DNA of 64,000 nucleotides from Haladaptatus salinisoli (GCF_020614375.1 NZ_CP085331.1:148647-212646), one strand, 5' to 3'. Positions 35,574 through 44,518 are shown, counted from the first letter of the stretch. Translations and numbers: made by a program. Notes: a model not told the origin generated them from the letters alone.

Positions 35574-35905
35574 TACTTGGTTGTGATGGTTTTCTGTTGT
35601 CTACGATACACGACTGGATCTACATCGGTACCTTCGATCATGCAACATTGCCTTCGCTCTCTAATTGTGGAATTTTTCGTAGCCATCTTCGTACATTTTG
35701 ATCGCGGCGACGGCCCCTTGTCTTTGTCGAATTATTTTTTGAGTGTCAATTTACCAGAACTCGAAATCAGCATTCTCAGTTACTCGTAGGTAGTGATATA
35801 CTGACGTAGATTGATGAATTATCAAATAAATCATTGCTCTTCGCTGGCCGGGGAAATAGCGCTCAGAGAAGATACTATGTTCCACCGATTTGAGAACACA
35901 ATATC
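35574..35905. other. Intergenic region
   Basis: About 330 bp containing the promoter of the NarK-like gene. No gene is supported. It runs into an integrase remnant, so part of it may be residual mobile-element sequence. Confidence 0.4.
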
Positions 35906-36196
35906 GTGCACCCTGCGCTATTGACGGAGGGCGCACGGTCATCAATCGAGCGTCTATGTGAGGAAGCCGATCTCAATACAGAGGGTGAGTATCTGAAACC
36001 ACACGGAGCCCGTTACGGTCTCGATGATAAATTGTTTCAGATGAATCCGACCGATACGCAGGCGGCGTTGCGCCACTCGTCGATTGTGACCACGAACAAA
36101 AATTCTCATACCAAGGTGAGATTAGTGATGGAATCGATAGCATACAAATCGACCCTTCTCATCGAATTGGTCTGGCGACAACAGCGAGGCAAGTAA
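35906..36196 (+). pseudogene. C-terminal remnant of a tyrosine recombinase/integrase
   Basis: The frame contains SIERLCEEADLNTEGEYLKP followed by HGARYGLDDKLFQ and ALRHSSIVTTNK. These correspond to the HxxR box and the following H/W-containing block of XerC/D-like haloarchaeal integrases, but the catalytic tyrosine region is disturbed (NSHTKVRLVME instead of a clean SHI.. Y motif) and the N-terminal two thirds are absent. A GTG at 35906 merely opens the frame. This is a leftover of an integrated element. Confidence 0.7.
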
Positions 36197-36291
36197 CGCT
36201 AATACCATGTGCCGACAGCGGGTAGCACAGGTCACTAGAAGTTCTAAATCGTACCCGCGTGTTAGCATCGATGACCCATCACGACGCGTTG

Positions 36292-36756
36292 TCACGCCTC
36301 GAACGGCGTAATCCCTGCGATATATTGTGTGACTGTTGCAATCCGAATGACGAATGCTATCAAGAGTGCAAGTGGCGCCAAGCCGAATACTACTGTCAAG
36401 ACAGTGAGGGCGAACAGTGTCGGCGTAGGGGGAGTCGCAGTAGTGTAAGAAATCAGTTGGGTGAGGAGAGCAAGCGGCGTGGAGACGGCCAAGATTCCGA
36501 TATAGAGGAGTGAGCGAGAAAACATCGCGAGTTCTTCTTTCATGAACGTGGTCGTAAAGTATTGTCGAGCAACATCGATGTTCTCTAAATCAGACGATAA
36601 ATCACCGAGAATTGTGTGGAGCTGGTCGTGACTCTCTTCCTCATATTGCGTCTGTAACTTGCGGCAGTCATGGATATAGTCGCCATAGGCGATGCCAAGG
36701 ATTGGAATGACTACGTTGGATAGATCATCAGTTGTCTGTTCCAACCTGTCGGTCAC
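36292..36756 (-). CDS. Membrane protein, possibly 5'-truncated
   Basis: A 154-residue protein with an acidic soluble first half (DYIHDCRKLQTQYEEESHDQ, LENIDVARQYFTTTFMKEEL) and two membrane spans in the second half (YIGILAVSTPLALLTQLISY; LTVLTVVFGLAPLALLIAFV). The start looks abrupt (MTDRLEQTTDDLSNVVIPIL); similar haloarchaeal proteins are longer, so the N-terminus may have been lost. Upstream DNA is unusually GC-rich and carries no extension of the frame. Confidence 0.55.
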   Translation of the reverse strand: MTDRLEQTTDDLSNVVIPILGIAYGDYIHDCRKLQTQYEEESHDQLHTILGDLSSDLENIDVARQYFTTTFMKEELAMFSRSLLYIGILAVSTPLALLTQLISYTTATPPTPTLFALTVLTVVFGLAPLALLIAFVIRIATVTQYIAGITPFEA

Positions 36757-37174
36757 CTGTTTACAATGAGTGGGAAGACCGTGGAGAAGCCGATGGCTCG
36801 CTTTGTCGCTTGTTTCGGGGATGACTCCCTGGAGCGACAGCGCGCGCTGACGAGGGTGCTACGAGACTCCATGCCCTCTCCCCTGTTCGGTCGCGAGCGG
36901 AGCGAGGCGCGACCGCATAGAGCACTTCGGTAACGAACGGTGACCGGAGGGCGGCAGCGGCGGGTGGGGTGGACCGTAACGAATCATAGGTTCAGCCGGA
37001 ATCGACGCGCAGTGACCCACTGCATTCGGCGGACAACGAGTATCATAAATGAGTTCTCACACCACTGTGCGGCATCCGACAAATGGTCTGTACAGGGGAC
37101 CCACTGACGGATTCAGCGGTCAAACTGACTGGCACCTAGCAGAGGATAAGGTCCGAAATGCGCTTTCAACTCCG
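36757..37174. other. GC-rich non-coding stretch
   Basis: About 420 bp, visibly richer in GC than its surroundings between 36830 and 36990. It contains a strong hairpin at 36888-36915 and no supported gene. It separates a membrane-protein gene and pheA and could be residual foreign DNA or a long 3' end. Confidence 0.4.
36888..36915. repeat. Perfect 8-bp stem hairpin
   Basis: CGGTCGCG at 36888-36895 pairs exactly with CGCGACCG at 36908-36915 across a 12-nt purine-rich loop (AGCGGAGCGAGG). It has no T-tract, so a simple terminator is unlikely. Confidence 0.5.
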
Positions 37175-37963
37175 CTATGGATGGTTTGCGCTTGGGTACG
37201 AACCCAGGACATCCACTGCAGTGTATGTCTCGAGGCACTGACGGGCTTTCCCGAACGCCTCGCTCTCCTGATCAATTTCGGCCTCGATGTAGAAATAATA
37301 GTCGCCGAGTTCGCGTTTCGTTGGCCGCGATTGAATGTATGAGAGGTTGATCTCATGTCCACTGAAACTGCCGAGAATACTGTGGAGTTGGCCTGGACGG
37401 TCTTCAGGTGGGTCCAGTATCAGTGATGTCTTGTCATTCTCTTCGTCCATCGGTCCGTTCAGAATTAAGAACCGGGTAGCATTCGATTTCGTGTCCTGAA
37501 CGCCTTCCCCGAGGACGTTCAGACCGTGAACCGTTCCAGCAAGCGGTGATGCGAGCGCGGCCTCATTTGCCCCGACCTCGCTCGCCGCTTTCGCAGTCGA
37601 GGATGCTTCGACAGTCTCCCAGCCGTGTTCCTGAATGAGTGATTTACACTGGGTGAGTGCCTGTGGATGGGATCGAACTCGTTCAATCGCCTCAAAATCA
37701 CTCTCTCGAGAGAGCAGACAGTGATCAATCTCAAGAATCTGCTCTCCAGTGATTGTTATGTATCGCTCCCGAAGTAAGTCAATCATCCCTTCGACGCCGC
37801 CACCGAGGGAGTTCTCGAAGGCGATGATCGCGGTCTCGATGTCTGAGTCAAAGATGTCCGTGATCGTCGAATAGAAGGTTGGCGTGTAGCCGTAGTCGGA
37901 GAAATATTGATCTGCTGCTTGATGGGTGTACGTCCCTTCAGGACCGAGTAGTGCGACCTCCAT
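37175..37963 (-). CDS. pheA: Prephenate dehydratase
   Basis: A 262-residue PheA. The catalytic domain begins MEVALLGPEGTYTHQAADQY, continues through AFENSLGGGVEGMIDLL and AASEVGANEAALASPLAG to NATRFLIL; the C-terminal ACT domain has PGQLHSILGSFSGHEINLSY and IQSRPTKR. The regulatory motif is usually IESRP; here it is IQSRP, so phenylalanine feedback may differ. It converts prephenate to phenylpyruvate. The TTG start at 37984 would add seven residues; ATG 37963 matches the family. It stands apart from trpD at 42460 but the two give an aromatic amino-acid flavour to this region. Confidence 0.95.
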   Translation of the reverse strand: MEVALLGPEGTYTHQAADQYFSDYGYTPTFYSTITDIFDSDIETAIIAFENSLGGGVEGMIDLLRERYITITGEQILEIDHCLLSRESDFEAIERVRSHPQALTQCKSLIQEHGWETVEASSTAKAASEVGANEAALASPLAGTVHGLNVLGEGVQDTKSNATRFLILNGPMDEENDKTSLILDPPEDRPGQLHSILGSFSGHEINLSYIQSRPTKRELGDYYFYIEAEIDQESEAFGKARQCLETYTAVDVLGSYPSANHP

Positions 37964-38170
37964 TGTGGTCTCAAGTAGACTCAAGACGGCGTGCGTAAAT
38001 AGTTCTCGCGATTACGCCCACTCGCCCAATTCACCATAGTCCTGAGACGTGACTCGTCGCAGATACCGTTTCCACGCTGGTTGTAAGCCGCGTCGTGACT
38101 GCCTGGTAGTGCTCCGACGCTGCCTGCCCGTTCCACCCTGTTCCGGTCACGGGCGGCTCTGAGAAGTTGC

Positions 38171-38659
38171 TTACCCTCCCCTGACGCAACTTGTACCGCG
38201 GCGGGGAGTAAAGGACATCGGGCGGCTAGCTGCAGGCACCTCGTCGAGATCGTAGAGTAGCATGTAGTCGTCGACAGCCGGTTCCGTCTTGTTCGAGGTA
38301 AGGAGATTCGCGGCGGCCCCGCCCTTCGCGACGGCGCCGTAGAACGTGATCAACTCGACGACTAGATGGACGATCCCGAGGAGCGTCGCGTCTGCTGGCT
38401 CGTCTGTACCGGTAGCTTCGTCACCGAGACAGTTGGTGAGACAGAACCGGCATTTTGTCTGCCCAACTGGAACCGACGCGCCACAGGACCGGCACTCACC
38501 GCCAGCTTCCGTCGGCTTGTCGGGGGTAGCCACCCGTACTCGTTGCAATGCGTTGCCGTCGAGATTCGCCGTCACACCCTCGTTGAACTTCTTGTCTAGA
38601 ATGTGGGACGCTTCTCCCGTTGGACGTAGTTCCTCGATGTCTGAATATCGGTTATACAT
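38171..38659 (-). CDS. Zinc-ribbon protein of unknown function, C-terminus probably frameshifted
   Basis: A 162-residue protein starting MYNRYSDIEELRPTGEASHI. It has a treble-clef-like knuckle pair, CRSCG and CRFCLTNC, near residues 56-72. The last about 22 residues (ASRPMSFTPRRGTSCVRGG) look out of frame: the +1 frame instead continues QLAARCPLLPAAVQVASGEG, which reads like the natural C-terminus of this haloarchaeal family. So the gene has probably suffered an indel near 38230. It is divergent from the DUF7342 gene, from which it is 135 bp apart. Confidence 0.6.
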   Translation of the reverse strand: MYNRYSDIEELRPTGEASHILDKKFNEGVTANLDGNALQRVRVATPDKPTEAGGECRSCGASVPVGQTKCRFCLTNCLGDEATGTDEPADATLLGIVHLVVELITFYGAVAKGGAAANLLTSNKTEPAVDDYMLLYDLDEVPAASRPMSFTPRRGTSCVRGG

Positions 38660-38794
38660 CGATTGGCTCGTACGTTCTGCCGTGATCGTATTTCAACGTC
38701 AGGGTGCCGTGCTCGCGATCACTTCTCGATTATATACGAAGATACAAACATATATGGGAGTATAGCACGAACACTGTTGGTAGAGGTGTCCAGA

Positions 38795-39346
38795 ATGTCC
38801 GAGCCCTCACGGGATGATGTCCAGTTGTGGACCGAGTCGATGAGCGCCCGTGAACGTATTCGATCGGTCGCTGAAACGCTTCGTGAACCCCGGTCGGTCA
38901 ATTGGATCAGCGACCAGGCGGACGCCGCCTGGAGTACGACTAACGAGGAATTGCAAGACCTCGTCAATCAAGGACAGCTGCGCCGCGTCGAGGCCGGCGA
39001 GACGACACTCTATCAGCCGGATTACACGCAATTGCTCTTCGACGAAATCCGCACGCTCATTGAGGAAAACTCACGTGAGGAACTCCGAAATGAGCTAGCG
39101 GCGATCACCGAGGAGATCGAGGCGTGGCAGGCGACCTACGACGTCGAGACGTGGGAGGACCTCGAACAGTCGCTTGCTGACGGTGACCTCTCGAGTGCTG
39201 ATCTTCGCGAACGCCGCGATGTGATCGCGCTCTGGTGCGAGAACGAGGAAGACCGTCGACTCATCAAGCATGCGCTGGAGCTGTACGCGGATGTCGAATC
39301 CGCACGCGAGCACATGACGAATGTGGCCGACCGTGCCACGAGCTAA
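38795..39346 (+). CDS. DUF7342-type haloarchaeal wHTH protein
   Basis: A 183-residue protein starting MSEPSRDDVQLWTESMSARE. The N-terminal 85 residues are a winged helix (RSVNWISDQADAAWSTTNEE), followed by a long charged helical section with EEIEAWQATYDVETWEDLEQ. This is the DUF7342 plan, an ArsR/SmtB-like putative regulator that is common next to the gene type found here at 39364. The two are 17 bp apart on one strand and probably form a unit; the pair behaves in context like a toxin-antitoxin or regulator-effector module, but that is inference. The upstream TATA-like CATATATGGG lies about 40 nt before the start. Confidence 0.85.
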   Translation: MSEPSRDDVQLWTESMSARERIRSVAETLREPRSVNWISDQADAAWSTTNEELQDLVNQGQLRRVEAGETTLYQPDYTQLLFDEIRTLIEENSREELRNELAAITEEIEAWQATYDVETWEDLEQSLADGDLSSADLRERRDVIALWCENEEDRRLIKHALELYADVESAREHMTNVADRATS

Positions 39347-39363
39347 TCGGTTTTCACCATTCT

Positions 39364-39852
39364 ATGATCTTTCTTGCTGGTCGCGACCGTCTTACGCAAC
39401 GAATCCTCCTCCGAGATATCCATGATCGGTTGGCGAACCAAGCTGGCTGTGAGAACGTCCGTTATTGTCCGTCTCGTCGCCGCCCTCGCTACGTGATCGC
39501 AGATATCGATACGACTGTATTCTTGGGTGACTCGTACAAGGCCGAGAATGTCCGGCTGGAGGTTCGCTTCTGGTATCCGGCCAGTGTGGAGTACGAATAC
39601 TATCGCATCAACTGGGTCGAACCAGACCGGAACCTGATGCTCGGCTTCCATCAGGATGCCGATCACGAAAATCTTGGTCCCTGCCACATCCAGCTTAATT
39701 TCGAAGACAGACCCGTCGATCGGCATGAGGCGGCGTTTCTCAATGCGCACCCACTCTCCGTGTTTGATGACCGACTCCAGCAGTTGCCTCTAGCGCTAGG
39801 ATCGATTCGCTGGCAGGACGGGCAGCCGTCTCTCCCGACGTGGCTGGATTGA
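39364..39852 (+). CDS. Conserved haloarchaeal partner of DUF7342
   Basis: A 162-residue soluble protein with no recognised catalytic motif. It begins MIFLAGRDRLTQRILLRDIH; the centre has ADIDTTVFLGDSYKAENVRL and FWYPASVEYEYYRINWVEPD, followed by LGFHQDADHENLGPCHIQLN. The conserved acidic/His-rich D-x-D and HQDADH pieces could bind a metal or nucleotide. Always-adjacent arrangement with DUF7342 in haloarchaea (from general knowledge of such loci) suggests a functional pair. Confidence 0.7.
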   Translation: MIFLAGRDRLTQRILLRDIHDRLANQAGCENVRYCPSRRRPRYVIADIDTTVFLGDSYKAENVRLEVRFWYPASVEYEYYRINWVEPDRNLMLGFHQDADHENLGPCHIQLNFEDRPVDRHEAAFLNAHPLSVFDDRLQQLPLALGSIRWQDGQPSLPTWLD

Positions 39853-39959
39853 ACCGTGGCTCGAGAACTGCGGCTACGATACTTCCTCTAGTGCGATTCA
39901 CGAGAGTAAGAACCCCCGTTTTACGACAATTGTGCCATCTATACCTGGTCTACAGGGGA

Positions 39960-40817
39960 TTATTCGACCTGAATTCGAACCTCGATCCCGTCGGAATCGT
40001 TGATGACGAGCCTGCCATCCGTCTCTGTGACTGGTATTTCGCTGCTTTCCAGTCGCGACTGAACAGCGCTGAGTGCACTCTGATCCGGGACGAGCACCTC
40101 GAACCACGACAGCCCACGACCGTTGATAGGGGCCGTTCGGTGATGCCACGTATTCGCGCCGATGTGATGGTGGTATCCACCGGCGGACACGAAGGCTGCG
40201 GCGGGCAGGGTCGTTTGCACCTCGAACCCGAGTATGTCCACGTAGAAGTCCCTGAACGCGTCTAGCGAAGAAACCTCGAGATGGATGTGTCCGATATCCG
40301 TTCCGGGAGGAGCCTGGGTGTTCCCTGTGGCCGCGGCTTCGATAGTCTCGAGATCGAGCGGCTCCGTGCTGATCCGAACACGACCGTCGTCGCTACGGGG
40401 CCAGTCATCGCGGGGGAAGTCGCGGTAGATTTCGATTCCATTTCCTTCCGGGTCCGTGAGGTACAGGGCCTCGCTAACCCAGTGGTCGGATGCACCGCCG
40501 AGTTGCCAGTGGTCCCGTATCCGAGCCAGCGCGTCACCGAGCGCCGCTCGCGAAGGCACTCTGAAGGCAGTGTGGTAGAGTCCGGCGCCTGACCGATGCC
40601 GTGTGGGTGCGTCTGCATCGCCCTCCAAGACGAGTAGCGGGGTGTCCGCAACACCGAGCACCGAATGGGTATCGGATTCGTTGAGCACACTGAGGCCAAC
40701 AACGTCTCGATAGAACTCGGTCAGCTCGTTGAGGTCATTGACACGGAGTGCAGTTCGTCCGATACGTGTCCCCTGCGGGAGCGTGTCTGTCTTCGATGGT
40801 GTGGGCATAGTGGGCAT
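39960..40817 (-). CDS. VOC family protein (catechol-2,3-dioxygenase-like)
   Basis: A 285-residue protein with two vicinal-oxygen-chelate modules: IGRTALRVNDLNELTEFYRD, then GAGLYHTAFRVPSRAALG; and DIGHIHLEVSSLDAFRDFYV, then GGYHHHIGANTWHHRTAPIN. Metal ligand candidates are the His in each module and a Glu in GNGIEIYRDFP. It may be a ring-cleaving dioxygenase or a glutathione-free resistance protein. It starts 1 bp after the DoxX gene stop; ATG 40808 is an alternative start. Part of a three-gene operon SDR-DoxX-VOC typical of haloarchaeal quinone or electrophile stress. Confidence 0.88.
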   Translation of the reverse strand: MPTMPTPSKTDTLPQGTRIGRTALRVNDLNELTEFYRDVVGLSVLNESDTHSVLGVADTPLLVLEGDADAPTRHRSGAGLYHTAFRVPSRAALGDALARIRDHWQLGGASDHWVSEALYLTDPEGNGIEIYRDFPRDDWPRSDDGRVRISTEPLDLETIEAAATGNTQAPPGTDIGHIHLEVSSLDAFRDFYVDILGFEVQTTLPAAAFVSAGGYHHHIGANTWHHRTAPINGRGLSWFEVLVPDQSALSAVQSRLESSEIPVTETDGRLVINDSDGIEVRIQVE

Positions 40818-40818
40818 C

Positions 40819-41238
40819 TTAGAGGCCGATGTTGAGCGCGTATGGCCAGGTGGTTCTACTAATTGCGACCAGTACGAGTGCAGCGCCAAAGAGCGTGGCG
40901 TTTTTCAGGAAGTCCGTCATTTCGGACTGACGCTGTTCGGGATCGTCAACCGTCCAGAAGTCGTGCATGACCGGAGTCACACCGAGGAAGAACAGCGCGA
41001 TCACCACTGCGCCGACGAGTGGGTAGACACCGAGCGCGATGGCAAGCCCGCCCAGGATGAGCATGAGGCCGGACACAATGATGGCAAGCCGGGGAGCTGG
41101 AACGCCCTTGGCCGTGGCGTAGCCACTCATTCCGTCGAGGCTCGTAAAGTGATTGAGCCCCATGAATCCGAGCAGGACGCCGAAGACGAGTCGACCCATC
41201 AAGAAAGCGAGACCGCCAGCCGTGGTCTCCAGCGCCAT
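40819..41238 (-). CDS. DoxX family membrane protein
   Basis: A 139-residue protein with four membrane helices (GRLVFGVLLGFMGLNHFTSL; LAIIVSGLMLILGGLAIALG; GAVVIALFFLGVTP; and the last one). The DoxX pattern LGxxHF appears as MGLNHFTSL. Members take part in thiosulfate:quinone oxidoreductase or redox stress systems. Its ATG overlaps the SDR stop (TGATG), so the two are translated together. Confidence 0.88.
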   Translation of the reverse strand: MALETTAGGLAFLMGRLVFGVLLGFMGLNHFTSLDGMSGYATAKGVPAPRLAIIVSGLMLILGGLAIALGVYPLVGAVVIALFFLGVTPVMHDFWTVDDPEQRQSEMTDFLKNATLFGAALVLVAISRTTWPYALNIGL

Positions 41239-41939
41239 CAAGCCGCTCCCTCCGGTTGACCGCCGGTCATCTGGACGATTTGCCCCGTTACGCCTTGGTT
41301 CGTCAGCAGGTGAAGCACTTCATCGACGATGACTTCGGGGGCCGTCCACGCTGAGAAATCGGCATCGGGCATTGCCTCACGATTCCCCGGCACGTCGATG
41401 AGGAACGGGGCGATTGCATTAACCCGTGCATCGAGTTCGACGTCGAGCGACTCGGTCAGCGTGCGGACCGCGCCCTTCCCCACGTTGTACGCGAGCGTTC
41501 CCGGGACCGGATCGATTGCGCGGTCGGAGCTGAATAGGACGACACCGCTCTGCGCAGTGAGATGATCCACGAAGGCCTTGACGGTCAGAAACGCCGTCGT
41601 GGCGTGGCGATTCAGCGCGTTTTGGAACGCATCGCCGTCGGTATCGTCGATGCCGCCCATCGAGAAGCCGCCAGCGAGACCGACGATGTGATCAATCGAC
41701 CCATGTTCGTCGGCAACAGTCTCAGCGAAGGCTTCGACCGCCGTCTGATCGGTCAGATCGATCTGTTGGTACGCTACTGCGTCGGCGTGCTCAGCGCGGG
41801 TCTCGACGTCATCTCTCGCCGCTTCGGTGACGTAGGTCCCGATGACGGTGGCCTTACTGTTGATGAGCGAATCCGTCACGTACGGGCCCATGTTGCCAGT
41901 GGCACCGGTTACGAGCACCGTTGAGTGTTGTAGTTCCAT
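41238..41939 (-). CDS. Short-chain dehydrogenase/reductase
   Basis: A 233-residue SDR. The nucleotide box is VLVTGATGNMGPYV at residues about 8-21 and the NAG-equivalent is HIVGLAGGFSMGG; the catalytic Ser is in LFSSDRAIDP and the Y-x3-K is YNVGKG near 150. It should reduce or oxidise a small carbonyl substrate. First gene of the operon with DoxX and VOC genes; the HxlR regulator is divergent from it with a 62-bp gap, so control by that regulator is likely. Confidence 0.92.
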   Translation of the reverse strand: MELQHSTVLVTGATGNMGPYVTDSLINSKATVIGTYVTEAARDDVETRAEHADAVAYQQIDLTDQTAVEAFAETVADEHGSIDHIVGLAGGFSMGGIDDTDGDAFQNALNRHATTAFLTVKAFVDHLTAQSGVVLFSSDRAIDPVPGTLAYNVGKGAVRTLTESLDVELDARVNAIAPFLIDVPGNREAMPDADFSAWTAPEVIVDEVLHLLTNQGVTGQIVQMTGGQPEGAA

Positions 41940-42001
41940 TACGTTACCTAGTTTGCTCCCAAACCTATATATAGCTCAGGCAACAATAGTGTGACCAAGT
42001 A

Positions 42002-42358
42002 ATGGCGACCCAACCACCAACGGCTGATACTGACGAAGCCACCGACGTCGAACGACGGAACGCAGACGTCTGCAATGTCGTCAGGGCTGTCGAAGAGATG
42101 GGAGCGAAGTGGAAGCTTATTGTCCTCAACGACCTGCGTGACGGTGAAAAACGGTTCAACGAACTCAAGCGCTCGACAGGCGCGAGCTCCTACACGCTCT
42201 CGCGTGTACTTGATGATTTGGGGGAGCAAGGGTTCATCGAGAATCGAAAGGAGTTCGAATCGCCGGTCGCGAGTTATTACACGCTGACCGAGAAGGGGGA
42301 TGCCCTCTGTCCTGTGTTCGAGTCGCTCGACGCCTGGGGCGAGGACTGGATCAATTAA
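42002..42358 (+). CDS. HxlR-type winged-helix regulator
   Basis: A 118-residue HxlR protein. The family core is VRAVEEMGAKWKLIVLNDLR followed by RFNELKRSTGASSYTLSRVL, and the tail is YTLTEKGDALCPVFESLDAW. A cysteine near the N-terminus (NADVCNVV) is the usual redox-sensing residue of quinone- or electrophile-responsive HxlR regulators. It is divergent from the SDR-DoxX-VOC operon over 62 bp containing TATA-like CTATATATAG, strongly implying it represses that operon. Confidence 0.92.
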   Translation: MATQPPTADTDEATDVERRNADVCNVVRAVEEMGAKWKLIVLNDLRDGEKRFNELKRSTGASSYTLSRVLDDLGEQGFIENRKEFESPVASYYTLTEKGDALCPVFESLDAWGEDWIN

Positions 42359-42459
42359 CGCAACCATTTCACAGGCTAATCTGCTCGCTACGTGGAAATT
42401 TTGTCTCAGACTTCCGCAACTGACCTCATCGTGCACGGCCCCAGGGTGATTCGCAATCA

Positions 42460-43464
42460 CTAATTGGCACGTAAGTCGTCGAATTTGGCGGCTGCTGCAC
42501 CTGATTCGATTGCCATGCGGGCTCGGGCGACACCTGCTTCCAGTGACTCAGCGAGGCCAGCAACGTATATCGTCGCACCCGCATTTGCGAGTATTATGTC
42601 CCGTTTCGCACCAGTCGAGGCTCCGGTGACGATACTCTCGAGGTCCGCCGCATTTTCCTCGGGTGACCCGCCAGCAATCGCCTCGATATCGTGTGCTTCG
42701 ACGCCGATATCTTTAGGACCAATACTATATTGTTCGATGCAGCTCCCCGACACTTCGGCGACGGTCGTTTCGTCGTGAACCGCGATTTCGTCCAGCCCTG
42801 CCCCATGTACGATTAGGGCACGATCGACAGCTAATCGAGCGAGTACGTCAGCTACGATTGGTACCAGATCCGGGTCATAGACTCCGACCAACTGTGCCTC
42901 TGCGCCAGCGGGGTTCGTCAGTGGGCCGAGGATATTGAAAACTGTGCGAACACCGAGTTCCTGACGGGGGCCGATCACTCGCTTCATCGCCGGATTGAAT
43001 TTGGATGCGAGCAGAAATCCAATCCCGTCCGCTTCGATCATTGCTTCTACCTCTCGAGGTTCGGCGTCGATATCGACGCCGGCAGCCTGTAGGACGTCGG
43101 CGCTGCCGGACGATGACGACACTGAGTAACTCCCATGCTTCGCGACCGCTACACCCGCGCCAGCTGCCACGATCGCGCTCGTCGTTGAGACATTGATTGT
43201 ATCATAATTATCTCCCCCCGTCCCACAGGTGTCGACCAGCGGGGAACGGTCGGGCTCGATCGTCCTCATTACGTCGCGCATTCCTCGCGCAAATCCTGCG
43301 ATTTCAGCTCCAGTTTCACCTTTCGTACGGAGGGCAGCGAGCAGTGCACCGATCTGGGTCTCGGTTGCCTCCTTGAATAGGAGGTGTGTCACTTCTCGAG
43401 TAGCCTCGGCTTTGAGGTTCTCGCCCTCACAGATACGGGCAGTATGATGTTCTATTCTGTCCAT
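42460..43464 (-). CDS. trpD: Anthranilate phosphoribosyltransferase
   Basis: A 334-residue TrpD. The PRPP and anthranilate sites read DTCGTGGDNYDTINVSTTSA and AKHGSYSVSSSSGSADVLQA (usual KHGNR replaced by KHGSY), then FNPAMKRVIGPRQELGVRTV with FNILGPLTNPA, and VHGAGLDEIAVHDETTVAEV. It transfers phosphoribose to anthranilate in tryptophan synthesis. The KHGNR to KHGSY change at the PRPP loop is a departure from classical TrpD and also occurs in TrpD-like paralogues, so strict function is slightly uncertain. ATG 43464 chosen; no other trp genes are near. Confidence 0.9.
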   Translation of the reverse strand: MDRIEHHTARICEGENLKAEATREVTHLLFKEATETQIGALLAALRTKGETGAEIAGFARGMRDVMRTIEPDRSPLVDTCGTGGDNYDTINVSTTSAIVAAGAGVAVAKHGSYSVSSSSGSADVLQAAGVDIDAEPREVEAMIEADGIGFLLASKFNPAMKRVIGPRQELGVRTVFNILGPLTNPAGAEAQLVGVYDPDLVPIVADVLARLAVDRALIVHGAGLDEIAVHDETTVAEVSGSCIEQYSIGPKDIGVEAHDIEAIAGGSPEENAADLESIVTGASTGAKRDIILANAGATIYVAGLAESLEAGVARARMAIESGAAAAKFDDLRAN

Positions 43465-43710
43465 CAACGTATGGTATAGAACAAAAAAGCGCATTAGAGT
43501 ACATCAATCTAACGCTATTTGCCCGACTAGATGACTTCCTGGAGATACTGGGGAGCTCCTTCATCTGGAACCGATTGACGATCTGCTCTCCCTCTAGGGC
43601 AGAGAAAGGCGGTATCGACTGCATCCGTTAGAATGGTTCCCATGTCGATTACTTCCAGAAGAGGGCGATGACATCGGGGTCACATTGCAGCTCGGGAATC
43701 TCGAACGGCG

Positions 43711-44388
43711 CTACTCGCGTGTCACGCCCAGTACTTGTGCTGTCGGGAGCGACCATCCGTAGATGAGTGCCGCAATTCGTGCTCCAACGACCATCGCTGC
43801 ACACACCGCTGCAGCGGTTACGTCCGAGCCGCCGGCAGTGACGACAACCCAGTATGTGCTGCCACCTAGCACCGCACAACTGGCGTAAAAGTCATCAAGC
43901 AAGATGAATGGTGAGCGATCCAGCAGGATATCCGCAACGGCACCACCCCCGACGGCGTTGATTGTCGCAATCGCGACAACGCCGAAGGCCGGGATGCCGG
44001 CCTGCGTTGCAACGATGGCGCCTGTGGTAGTAAACGCGGCGAGCCCGATCGCATCCGAGAGCAGTGCCAGTGGATGGTTGTCGGCTGACTCGAGTGCAAT
44101 ACTTACCCCAATTGCCAGCCCAACCCCGACCAAGCCAAGACCGATCTCGATTGGTGAGCTGAGTGCAAGCGGAATCCGATTAACGAGGAGGTCACGGGTC
44201 ATCCCACCAGCGAATGCCGTGGCGAGGCCGACCACGGTGACCCCGAACAGATCGAACTCCTCGCGTATCGCCTTGGTTGCGCCGACCAGCGCAAACGCGA
44301 TGAGTCCAATCGTGTTCATCACGGCGAATGGATCAACAAACTGTGCGTCGACGATCTCCTGCGTCACTGGTTCAAGCCAGGATAGCAA
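43711..44388 (-). CDS. TRIC/UPF0126-type cation channel family protein
   Basis: A 225-residue protein with seven hydrophobic spans in two repeats. The repeats begin VMNTIGLIAFALVGATKAIR and LLSDAIGLAAFTTTGAIVAT and each contains a GGGxxRDxL-like motif (FAGGMTRDLLVNRIP; VGGGAVADILLDRSPF, where the second has lost the Arg). Prokaryotic TRIC proteins are homotrimeric K+ or counter-ion channels. Encoded between trpD and an SBF transporter on the opposite strand from the latter. Confidence 0.9.
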   Translation of the reverse strand: MLSWLEPVTQEIVDAQFVDPFAVMNTIGLIAFALVGATKAIREEFDLFGVTVVGLATAFAGGMTRDLLVNRIPLALSSPIEIGLGLVGVGLAIGVSIALESADNHPLALLSDAIGLAAFTTTGAIVATQAGIPAFGVVAIATINAVGGGAVADILLDRSPFILLDDFYASCAVLGGSTYWVVVTAGGSDVTAAAVCAAMVVGARIAALIYGWSLPTAQVLGVTRE

Positions 44389-44518
44389 GCCTGATGAGCG
44401 CTTCGCCTCCGGCCTTTATCGCTGCCTCGCTAATGCGTCACAATGGACTGACTATGGATGTTCATTAACACGAACAACCATGCCAGGTATTTCCGTGGGG
44501 GCCAAACAGGGAATCTAG

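Noticed and set aside
36840..37130. A tRNA or rRNA fragment in the GC-rich region
   Set aside because: I looked for a cloverleaf (TTCRA loop, acceptor stem pairing) and found none; only a simple hairpin is present.
41948..42460. A 170-codon minus-strand frame
   Set aside because: It is the shadow of the HxlR gene at 42002-42358 on the opposite strand, which has strong family motifs.
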